A stretch of 64,000 nt of DNA, from positions 50,656,774-50,720,773 of the forward strand of contig CM043942.1 of NCBI GenBank assembly GCA_014529385.2, written 5' to 3'. The notes below the pieces were generated by a model that saw nothing but the letters and a program-made list of their open reading frames with translations, was not told the origin of the DNA and did not search any database. Position 1 is the first letter of the stretch, and every line of letters begins with the position of its first letter. Below, piece after piece: positions 45,364-53,976 of this stretch. Made by a program: the position numbers and the translations under genes. The stretch comes from Adiantum capillus-veneris. Taxonomy: Eukaryota > Streptophyta > Polypodiopsida > Polypodiales > Pteridaceae.

Positions 45364-45823
45364 GCAGAGGCCAGGACATGCCCCCTGTGTGACATCGAGC
45401 CTGAGACAGAGTTGCAACACATGCACTGCTGCCCCGTCTACTACGAGATACGAGGCCGCTTATTGGTTTTTCAGAGAGGGCTTTGGACCATTCTCTAGAG
45501 TCATGCGGTACGAGGATCAGAGATGCCTGGGTTTGTTCTTGCTCAAGCTGCACAGACACAGAGAGAGCCTGATGAGAGGAGAGGCTAGCCAGTCTCAAAG
45601 ACAAATCACAGACTTCTTTAGAGCTGCCACTGGACACCCGAAGGAGTTACTACCACAGCAGAGCTCGTTGCTTTACACCAGAGGCATATTGATTGATCGA
45701 GCGACTGAGCTGGGGATATCCAGACACCACGACTGTGGAGGACTACACAGCATCGACGGAGGTTGCATCAGAGGTTTCAGGTCACTTTGGCTCGACATGC
45801 ACGACGCCCATCCAGACTATTGA
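45364..45823 (+). pseudogene. Unrecognised coding remnant, possibly a LINE C-terminus
   Basis: Just after the last CT tract one frame reads RTCPLCDIEPETELQHMHCC, a CxxC...HxxCC arrangement like the zinc-binding tail of some LINE polyproteins. From about 45455 another plus frame continues with FGPFSRVMRYEDQRCLGLFL, SQSQRQITDFFRAA and TELGISRHHD to a stop at 45823, so at least one frameshift separates the two. Coding character is suggested by composition and by the length of the second frame (144 residues in total). The stretch to about 46060 looks like 3' untranslated sequence. Family assignment is weak; a decayed host gene is possible. Confidence 0.4.
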
Positions 45824-46068
45824 CCATGGAGGAGATTGATGAGATCCACCAGTGTGACCGATGCTGGATCTCATGTGATCTAGCTATCCCATCTAGTTGT
45901 TTAGCTGCCAAGCATCCACACCTAGCAGTTTAGGATTCCATAGTATTTTATTTTGTCATCTTGTTACTCTGACTTTGTATCAGATCCACCACATTGTAAC
46001 TTTCTGGTCTCATAGGTCACTTTGGCCTTTTGAAGACGTTAATATAACATTTTATTTCATTTTCATTT

Positions 46069-46085
46069 CTCTCTCTCTCTCTTCT

Positions 46086-46155
<70 letters not shown>
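46069..46155. repeat. (CT)n microsatellite
   Basis: About 80 bp of CT repeats with two TTCT interruptions near the left side. Confidence 0.98.
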
Positions 46156-46157
<2 letters not shown>

Positions 46158-46159
46158 GT

Positions 46160-46690
46160 CCACCTTGAGGACAAACAATCAGCAATTTGCGAGGGGATGA
46201 GTGCTTAGGAAATTGCAGCACCGCCATGGCATACCTTCCAAGGGGGACTAGGTGAGGCATGCTTTGCACAGAGGAAGAAGTAGAGATAGGCGAGTGTTGA
46301 AAAATTAGATGCGATAGCATCTTTGTAAGTATTGATTTTTAGGGCAGATTCAGACGGAGCTGACGAAAAACGTTCTCTTTTTCAAGTGCCGCCTCCCCTT
46401 GTTCACAAGAGGCGATGGTAATTTTTAATTTGGTTTTTCTACATTTTTGGCATCCAATGAACGTTAGTGTGCTGGTTCGACTCCAGCGCTTGCACACCAC
46501 TGATCTAAGTTCAATCTGCAATCTCCGTATTCCTCGCTGAAAAGGTGGTGTCAGAGAGCTTGTGGAAGGTGGTGACAGGGAGCTTGTGGGGGGTGGGCCT
46601 CATCACTATATCACACGGGCATGGTCAAATGGGATCAATGGTGGAGGAGGAAAACGTAGGGCGTGCCAATCGTGGACCGTCAGATTCGAC
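46160..46690. other. Non-coding stretch with a T-arm-like palindrome
   Basis: No coding region is supported. At 46471-46487 the sequence gctggttcgactccagc forms a perfect 5-bp stem with a 7-nt loop and contains a consensus RNA polymerase III B box. No matching acceptor or D arm is found upstream, so it is at most a tRNA or SINE fragment. Confidence 0.4.
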
Positions 46691-46945
46691 ATTTTTCCCG
46701 AATTTACTAGTCTGCCCGAATTTACAAATTTGCCCCGAATTTACTACTCGGTCCACATTTACAATATGACATACTCGAATCACCTATATTTCAATGAACG
46801 CATGCGGGCGTAGTGGTTAGTGCTCATGGCTCGTAGTGGGGAGGTCGCGGGTTCAAGATATGGGTGCGGACCGCCCCGACTTCACAAGCCTACCCGAATA
46901 TACTTTTCTCCCCAATTTTACCAAATGTCCCGAATTTACAAATGT
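46691..46945. repeat. Dispersed CCCGAATTTAC motif array
   Basis: The 11-mer cccgaatttac occurs at about 46698, 46715 and 46735, then again near 46930, with diverged forms (cccgacttcac, cccgaatatac, ccccaatttta) between 46870 and 46925. Spacing is about 17-20 bp in the first block. The array brackets the SINE head at 46799-46870. Confidence 0.7.
46799..46870 (+). mobile_element. tRNA-derived SINE head
   Basis: An A box-like GGGCGTAGTGGTTAGTGC starts at 46806 and a B box-like CGGGTTCAAG lies at 46848-46857, about 34 nt after the A box, which is tRNA-like spacing. The stretch GGCTCGTAGTGGGGAGGTCG between them resembles plant SINE heads. It does not fold as a full tRNA. The body and tail are not delimited. 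Confidence 0.6.
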
Positions 46946-47091
46946 GCATCTAGAGGTCCGAATCACCTCAACCGTGGATCCCATTTGAAGCTGCCCGTGC
47001 GAGATAGTGTGGAGGGGAGGTGTTGGTAGAGAATCATTTGCTCAAACGTAGGGGTACTACATTCCCGACCCACAGAATAGAGGGCGGCGTC

Positions 47092-47355
47092 TGTCAAAGT
47101 CAACGATGCGAAAGCATAAAACAATGGGGAGAACACACGAGAAGAGAAACAGAGAGAGATACTGGTGAACCAACCAACCTTGGCAATGAATTGATGATTT
47201 ACAATGGGGTCAAGGTGGTGCTTATATACGCACCTTCTCAAATTGCCCCACCCAAGAATTGACAGATAAGTAAAATAAATACCTAAAGACAAAAATAAAT
47301 ATTGGGATCACATTGGGCTATTCACTTGAGATGTTGTTACTTTAATACCCTCTCA
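47092..47355 (-). repeat. 3' LTR of gag-only element
   Basis: Starts TGTCAAAGTCAACGATG and ends near accctctca. It shares gaaccaaccaacctt, gatgatttacaatggg, tgcttatata and gggctattcacttgagatg with 48860-49113. A TATA-like GTATATAAGC lies on the minus strand near 47222-47231. Confidence 0.85.
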
Positions 47356-48685
47356 GGAGCTCATAGTGGACATATGTGGGAAGACCATGATGATGAAGAA
47401 GCTACCATGGACACCCCAACAACTGTACACTCCAATGGATACACCTCGGTTATGCCTTCACCAATCTTTACTTGATAATAATGCCATCTTGAGCACATAG
47501 AAAATTGAATTTTTTTAGACCACACTACGTCCAAGAATCCCCATTTGTAAATTGTGGACACATCACGTTGAACAAGACAATAAACTTTGAAACACAGCTT
47601 GTCTATAATCCGGCCAACATTAATGGATTGGTGCACTTATCCATAGTGTTTTTAGATACGTCTGATTGGTTCCTTGCGAGATGCATGTGCATTGAACTCC
47701 GACCCACATATTCAAACAACGATAACTTGGACTCCAACACATGGGCCCAAATCATTTGTAGGGAGCTCCTTTTTATCCCTCTTTGCTGCTCAAAAGCCAC
47801 TCTCTGGTTGAAGCATGTTGCGAAAACCACCATTTGACTAGAAATCTGGCGTTGTGGCCACCACTATGCATGCCATGCTAATCTCCCCTGTCAAATCTTA
47901 ATCATCGTTATCTGTATATCCAACTTGCCTTTGACTTTGTCCTTTTGTGAGTCCCTGCTTTTTCCTTTGGCATTGCATTCCTGAGCCAAACAATGCGTCT
48001 TCTCGCATTTATAACAATGGGTATCAGACCTTGTGGGCACCGAGGCAGCTAACTGAGCATTGATTCTGTCAAGCTTGCCTTTGCCTCTGTCTTCTGGCGA
48101 ACTCATGCATTTTCTTTTGGCTTCACAATCCCGAGCCAAACAATTCGACAATGTCCTTGAGAATTTTACCATTGCATAGGCCACTAATTGGGTACTGGTC
48201 GATCCACTTTCCATAGCGGATAGTTTGGGTTGGTCATTCGAGGTGGAAGCTTTGCACAAAAACTTATTATCTTTGCCTTTTCCATTTCTCTCACTGTATT
48301 TGTTGGAGAAGCCGAGACCATGCGGGTACCTGTTTGGCACAAGTTTGACTCTTGCAAACTGTCCCCAGGCCCCACCAAATGTCTAGCATTTCAAGATGAG
48401 GGGGAGGGAAAATCTCACCAATAATTTTGTCGTGGGTACCCTTGTCGTAGCCTTTTAAGATGATTTTGTAGGAACCGGAGATGGATGTAGCCCGGGAGCC
48501 TCTTAGAGGCTTCGTTTTAGAATGCTGCCTCAACAAGCCTTCCTCCTCTGTTGAGTGTTTTGAAACGCTCTATCAAATCAAATCCCTCTCATTGTCGGCA
48601 TCTTAGCATGCTCGTCAGGACGTTGCCGTGACCGCTGCCGTTGTCAAGCATCGCTATCGATTGTGCATCAAAACGCAACACGCGC

Positions 48686-48712
48686 GGGGGGGGGCGGGGG
48701 GGGGGGGGGGGG
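48686..48712. repeat. G homopolymer tract
   Basis: About 27 bases of G with a single C interruption. It lies between the Gag-like sequence and the primer site of the gag-only element. Confidence 0.9.
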
Positions 48713-48847
48713 TTGTCTTTTACATCACACCAAAGTCCTCCAAAATGCTAGGGTTTCAAGATGCTACCCGTCTACGCCCTACAACTCCATGAGCTCAAAG
48801 GTCTTCTCTTCAACATGCTAGTCCTCTCCACGATCAACGACCATGAA

Positions 48848-48859
48848 GCTCTGATACCA
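48848..48859 (-). other. Primer binding site of gag-only element
   Basis: The minus strand reads TGGTATCAGAGC directly beside the LTR start at 48860. It is the initiator-Met primer site and confirms the minus orientation. Confidence 0.9.
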
Positions 48860-49113
48860 TGTCAAATTCGACGATGAAGAAGCGTAGAGCAACAGGGAGA
48901 ATACACAAGAGAGAGAAAGAGAGAGAGATATTGCTGAACCAACCAACCTTGTTGATGATTTACAATGGGGGTAAGATGGTGCTTATATACTCACCTTAGC
49001 AATTTGCCCTACCCAAGATTTGACAAATAAGTAAAATAAATACGTAAAGTCAAAATAAAATTTGGGATCATATTGGGCTATTCACTTGAGATGCTATAAA
49101 TTTAATAGCATCA
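48860..49113 (-). repeat. 5' LTR of gag-only element
   Basis: Starts TGTCAAATTCGACGATG and ends tagcatca, collinear with 47092-47355 apart from short indels. TG...CA termini are kept. Confidence 0.85.
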
Positions 49114-49469
49114 ACCCTGCAAAACCAAGAACAAAGCGAAAACTTTTGCAACATTGAATGTAGCAAAGCATCGATCTCTCCATCTTGCTGATCACAGTCA
49201 TACGAGCTCTGCCAAAAGATAGGGAACTATTAGTTCATGCCTTCAGTTGTTCTACGCAAAGTGTGAATAGCCTGCTCTATAAAAGGTTACAAGTGCGCTC
49301 GATGCATCGGCGTGGTCTGAACAGAGGCTTACCATCGTTCATGACTATTACCCACTTCCAATTACCAATCACAAATAGTTATCTAGATAGATTACCCTTT
49401 TACCATCAACTTTTTAATTGTCTTGAGATCTTTATGGATGAAGTTTGAATGCACATTCATTCAAACTAT
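49114..49469. other. Non-coding stretch
   Basis: No coding sequence or repeat structure is supported between the gag-only element and the next copia remnant. Confidence 0.4.
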
Positions 49470-50061
49470 ATCAGAGCATTGACAAGCTTGATGCGCTTTG
49501 TCCTCAGGCACCTCATGAGTGAAAGTGATGTGTCACATCAATGTGATTTGTCTCCACATTAAGCACTAAGGTAGATTGCATATTAATAAGTACCTACATA
49601 GCTTCCTTGCTAGCATATGGCATAACACCATACTTTGCTTCTCGGATAGATTGAAATGTATAATCTTGCAAAGAAAGATTGCTATGAACTGCACCAATGA
49701 ATTCTCTGACATAGACCTTTTGTTGTCCACATTCCTTGCATAATTTGTATCCATATAACCAGCTACGTCTCCATCATTGCCTCCAAAGAAAATACATAAG
49801 TTCTCTTTGGTACCATTCAAATATACATCACCATAGCCTTCAAGGACTTAAAATGGTTCTTTCCAAAATGTTCATAAACTTGCTTACAACTCCCACTACA
49901 AATGCAATGTTTGTACAAGTCTCAATATGGCATACATCAAAGAACCAACAATACATGCATATGGAATTGTGGTCATCTCATTCCTTATATGACAAGATAT
50001 GGGACATTTTCCTTAGGCGAGTTTCGCCAATAAAGGGAATGAAGCAGAAATCGGATCCCCC

Positions 50062-50093
<32 letters not shown>

Positions 50094-50360
50094 AAAACAA
50101 AACAAAACAAAACACTTCAATACACAAAAGGGTACTCTTTTTGTGACTAGTAAAGAACATTCTTTGCCTTGTCCCACATAAATATGGTTTGTTGTCAAAG
50201 TTCTTGTGTTACTTTTCCTTCAATGCATCTACCTCAAGGATGTATTTCCAAGTTATGAGCATGCCATACACATAAAGGATCAAAATCAATAGACTAGCAG
50301 GGACTAGCATCTATAGCTTTCTTTGTATAGTGGCAATGACCTTGAGACTTCATAAAAGTA
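49470..50360 (-). mobile_element. Copia RT/RNase H remnant (fossil)
   Basis: Minus-strand copia pol remains: 49566-49820 carries CIFFGGNDGDVAGYMDTNYA and RNVDNKRSMSE, the RNase H entry of TNT1- or SIRE-like copia elements. Sequence up to about 50360 has the composition of the preceding RT part. It contains the C/A homopolymer tract at 50057-50092. No LTR is assigned. It is heavily broken. Confidence 0.65.
50057..50117. repeat. C26-A10-(AAAAC)n tract
   Basis: A run of about 26 C is followed by about 10 A and then several caaaa units to about 50113. Such a long pure C run is uncommon in plants and could vary in length or be miscounted by sequencing. Confidence 0.9.
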
Positions 50361-50371
50361 GCAAACTTTTG

Positions 50372-50698
50372 GTACCATTCCCTTGTGGAATGAGCTTGTC
50401 ACTTCTGATTCTAGGTTGGAGATTAAGAGTCAGATATCAGATAAGATATAGAGGAAACAATTTCACACTTCAAATGAACATAGGAAATCAGATATGAATT
50501 GAACTGAAAGTACAAAGTTAGATGTACCATTTCCTTGTGGAATGAGCTTGTCATTTTTGATTCTAGGATGGAGATTAAGAGTCAGATATCAGATAAGATA
50601 TAGAAAAAAAAGATTTAGACTTCAGATGAACATAGGAAATTGAACTAAAAGTACAAAGTCACATGTATTGAACTAAAAGTACAAAGTCACATGTATTG
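50372..50698. repeat. 152-bp and 28-bp tandem duplications
   Basis: A 152-bp unit starting gtaccattYcc begins at 50372 and 50524 (shared gattctaggWtggagattaa and agatatcagataagatata). Inside the second, a 28-bp unit starting attgaactaaaagtacaaag is perfectly repeated at 50639 and 50667. They lie at the outer edge of a family E-like LTR. Confidence 0.85.
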
Positions 50699-51010
50699 GA
50701 GATAATATATTCAGATGATGAAATAGAGTACAACTTGCACCAAGTGCTAATTACAACATCTTAATGACAATAGGAGCAATAGCTCAATGATTTCAAAGAC
50801 TCAAGATAGCATAATAGGTGACAACAATCCCCAAAATGAAAGTAGCAAATCCTATTTATAGGTACCCGTGCTGGGTTTTGACTGACTGTGCACTGATACA
50901 ATTATTATAGTAATTACTATCATGAATGCTAAACCCAACTATGTATAAGTGTTTGTATAGAGACGTTTCCCACTATTTACATCTTCCTCCGTTTTTTTGA
51001 ATTTTGGTGT
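50699..51010 (-). repeat. LTR remnant related to gypsy E
   Basis: Around 50851-50930 the sequence matches the gypsy E LTR at 42481-42560, including a minus-strand TATA box (CTATAAATAGG at about 50851-50862) followed by similar gggtt, gactgtgca and atca blocks. The exact borders are not visible. Its place left of minus-strand coding sequence fits a 3' LTR. Confidence 0.5.
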
Positions 51011-51039
51011 ATTCCAAAAATTTAGCTAGCGCACTTATG

Positions 51040-53200
51040 TCAACATCTGTGCTTTTGTTTATCTAGAGCTTTCTTCATAGTGGTCTTCTTAACTATCTGG
51101 GGTGGACTTTGAAGTGTTCTAGGTTGACCATGTCCTTGAGCGCTCGAGCCAATGCTCTCCTTCTGGATGATTCGATAAATGGCCTCCTTCTCCAATTGCT
51201 CCCTGCGCTCAATCATCATCTCCACTTCATAAGGTGTTAGCATGTTATAGGTTTTTGTGTCAGCATCATACATTGTCTTGTTGACTCAAGTGAGCCTAGA
51301 TTTGGCCAACTTGTGACATATTGACGCAGTATGCATCCAACTAGCTGGATCTTGCTGGATCCAACCAACCAGCTGGATCTGGTTGGTTGGCCCTGATGTG
51401 AGCTTCAAAGAGTATTTTGGCCATCTCTCTAAATTGGAGTTCGGAGCTTGCTTTGTTGCAAGTTTTTTGAGGCTTTCATTGAGAATTGGAGCAATTCATT
51501 GGTATACTTAATCAGCATGCCAATCTGGCTCTACCATTGCATCATCATTTCTTCGAAGTTGATTGGTCTTCTTTCATTTTTGACACTCATTCAACACATT
51601 CTTCCAGGCTACCCACAATGCCTTCCTCTACACATACTATTCTCTGATTTGATCTACAATTTTGATACATCGATGTTGATTAGTTGGTTCATTTTACTTG
51701 GGGTATAACACCGGGTAAAACCTAGGAAGTTCATCCTCCTTCATTGGAAAAGCATACATTAGCATAGGAGAATCAAGTACTACTTCAATGTAGTTCAGGA
51801 CTATGTGGTTCTCTTGTTGCATCATCTTCTCAAAATACAAACCAGGTGAAAAACAAACTCTTCAACGCAGTCTCCTATTCTCTGAGACTCATTCTCACTT
51901 TAAGGCCTCTACGGCTGGATACATTTTTCTCCAAAAAAAATTGTGAATTTTTGATGCAACAGCCGTTTGCAATCTACATCTTAGTCAACTGCATCTCTAA
52001 TTTGATACCCTTTATACACTTATAAGACAACCGATTTCCTAGTAGCATCTCCAACTGGATACCCAAGCTGTGCACATTCATCGTAGTTATTTATTGAGCG
52101 TGAGGGATCACCACCAGATCATCTTTAGTCAGCACAAATTTTGGAACCCTATCCAAAACCTAAATCACATTCCGACCTGGGTGTAGTCTAGAGGATGGCT
52201 ATTCATGGTAACTAATAATATAAAACTGCTCAATCATCCTCTTTTCCCCACAAAAATAATCTCCAGATCCAAATACATATCATCATCATGTAAGGAATTT
52301 TGGATTTGAAGGGCTTTCTCTTGATGTAGGCTCTTGTTCAAGATTAAACATTGATTAGAGTAGTCTCGATTGACATTCATCTCAATCAACCTTGCCTTCC
52401 CTTTCTCCACTTTTCTCAGTGCCCTACTCTACTGCTCACCTACTAGAGGGAGATCCAGTGTAGCCTTCCGTTGTCCTTGTTGGTTATGGTGGTTACCCTG
52501 ATGTTTCCCTTGCTTAGCGGATTGGTCTGTGGTGGTACCCTTGGTTCCTTCATGCGTGGTGTTGAATTGGTTGCCCCTATTGCCGAGCTCAAAGCTGGAG
52601 GAGGTGGAGGGGATTGGACATCGTCATCATCCTTCTTATCTAAAACTCCCACCCCAGTCTCCCTATCTTTATCCTACTCATCATCTTCATCTTCTTTATC
52701 CTCATCCACATTGTGAGCTAGATGTTCAATGAGGGCTTCATTGGAAAATGTGACAGTATAAACTAAAGTTTTCTCTTTTGAGTCCTCCTTTATGGTAATC
52801 ACCCGATTTTCCAAGTCTTCAAAATTCAAAGTGAGATTTCCATCAGTATCAGATATATCCTCCATGGATTGGTAAATGCATTTATTGAGGATAGATTGTT
52901 TCAATACAATATGCACTTCCTTTAAACTATTGCAGACTATAAGTATTCTTTTGGTCTAACTGCACCCTCTCCATACTCATATCCTTGGTTAGTCTCCACT
53001 TATCACACTCAGAGTGGAGTTTTGGGTCTTTATCTATTCCACCTATTGTTGAAGTGCCTTGATGGTATTGTGATCCTGCTCGTGTCTACATTCTACATTA
53101 CTTAAATATTCTTTCTTTGAAATGATCTCTTTCCTTTGTTTTTCAGACTTGAGGACCTCTCTTTCCAATTTCGCCTCAATACAGGTTATGTCAGACATTG
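51040..53200 (-). mobile_element. Unrecognised minus-strand coding remains with coiled coil
   Basis: The minus strand carries several protein-like stretches that I cannot assign. A helical, charged segment at about 53040-53170 (EAKLEREVLKSEKQRKEIIS) looks like coiled coil. An acidic-tailed segment at 52674-52916 contains LTLNFEDLENRVITIKEDS. A proline-rich segment lies at about 52443-52652. A Glu- and Arg-rich segment at 51040-51273 contains YEVEMMIERREQLEKEAIYR. No RT, integrase or zinc knuckle is seen. Because an LTR-like sequence lies on its 3' side, I infer a pol-less LTR element, and treat it as a fossil. Confidence 0.45.
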
Positions 53201-53737
53201 CTTGACAGAAGTCTAGGCTTGCATCATCTAATCAATGGAATTTACTATAGTGTTCTAACCCATATGGATCATCACTACATAGCTATTTGTAATAGTCTTT
53301 GGATCTAACTTATCAGCTTTGTATGTAATTACTAGGCTTTTATATGAAACTGGTAGCTTCTAAGATGTGTCCATGACCCTACTGTCTACCAGTTTATTCA
53401 TTTAAAGTGCCTATAACCTATCCATTGATGTTTCAATGACAGCGGAGGTGACAACAATGGACTGTTTAGAGGTGCTTTGGACTCTTCTACAATCTAATTG
53501 AAGTCTTTGGGTTGGTGCCTTGCAACACAATTACTATTGCCTCGAATGTTCCAAGAGCTTTTTCAAAAGTAGATTCTGTTGTTTTCTCAACTATTGATGT
53601 GGCGGCAATTTTCTTACTGTTGCGAGCACTAAGCTGATCCCATAACTTTTTGATGAGCTTTTCTTCTTTGTTGCTGGTTTAGATGTCCAAACTTCATCCT
53701 TACCCAAATCTCTTTTGGCTCCAAGTGTGACCAGAGT
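53201..53737. other. Unassigned stretch
   Basis: Low-confidence continuation of the unrecognised minus-strand coding remains. No domain or repeat is supported before the copia LTR. Confidence 0.35.
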
Positions 53738-53976
53738 TGTTTGCTCTATCTAAGATCTTAGATCACTAGTGAGGGGAGTGGATCCCCGTGCTAGTGTGCA
53801 TGCAGGAAGGGGGAAGGAGAAGAGGAGAGGAGAGAGACCAAGCCTTTGGGGGAAACACACAGCCAGTGTTTGTTTGTGTCTCCTTTATTCTTTTTGTATG
53901 TAGAAGGAATACAAGGGTTAGTGAGTTAGTGAGGGTAGGGGGGTGTTAGGGCAGCTAGCGGCAAGGCCTTTACCCA
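53738..53976 (-). repeat. Probable 3' LTR of copia F
   Basis: A purine tract on the minus strand (AAGTGGGAGA, 53981-53990), a typical TNT1-like polypurine tract, lies four bases from a TG start at 53976. The other border, TGTTTGC at 53738 on the plus strand, is the nearest plausible terminus. There is no second LTR copy to confirm it. Confidence 0.5.

Larger units (their letters stand above)
47092..49113 (-). mobile_element. Short gag-only LTR retrotransposon (fossil)
   Basis: This is a minus-strand LTR element of about 2.0 kb with LTRs at 47092-47355 and 48860-49113 and a primer site at 48848-48859. The internal 1.5 kb carries Gag-like sequence at about 47891-48536, including SGSYKIILKGYD and a zinc-knuckle-like CYKCEKTHCLAQEC. 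A related CLARDCEAKRKC segment lies upstream, as if the knuckle module had been duplicated. No protease, integrase or RT is seen, so it is non-autonomous or internally deleted, and it is broken. The LTRs differ by roughly 15% by eye, making it old. Confidence 0.8.

Noticed and set aside
44739-45637. Long Ser-Leu and Arg-Glu frames
   Set aside because: They are translations of (CT)n and (CA)n microsatellites.
46471-46487. Perfect T-arm with B box suggesting a tRNA gene
   Set aside because: No acceptor, D or anticodon arm can be paired on either strand at suitable distance.
49978-50198. Gly-rich minus-strand frames
   Set aside because: The glycine run is the translation of the C homopolymer.
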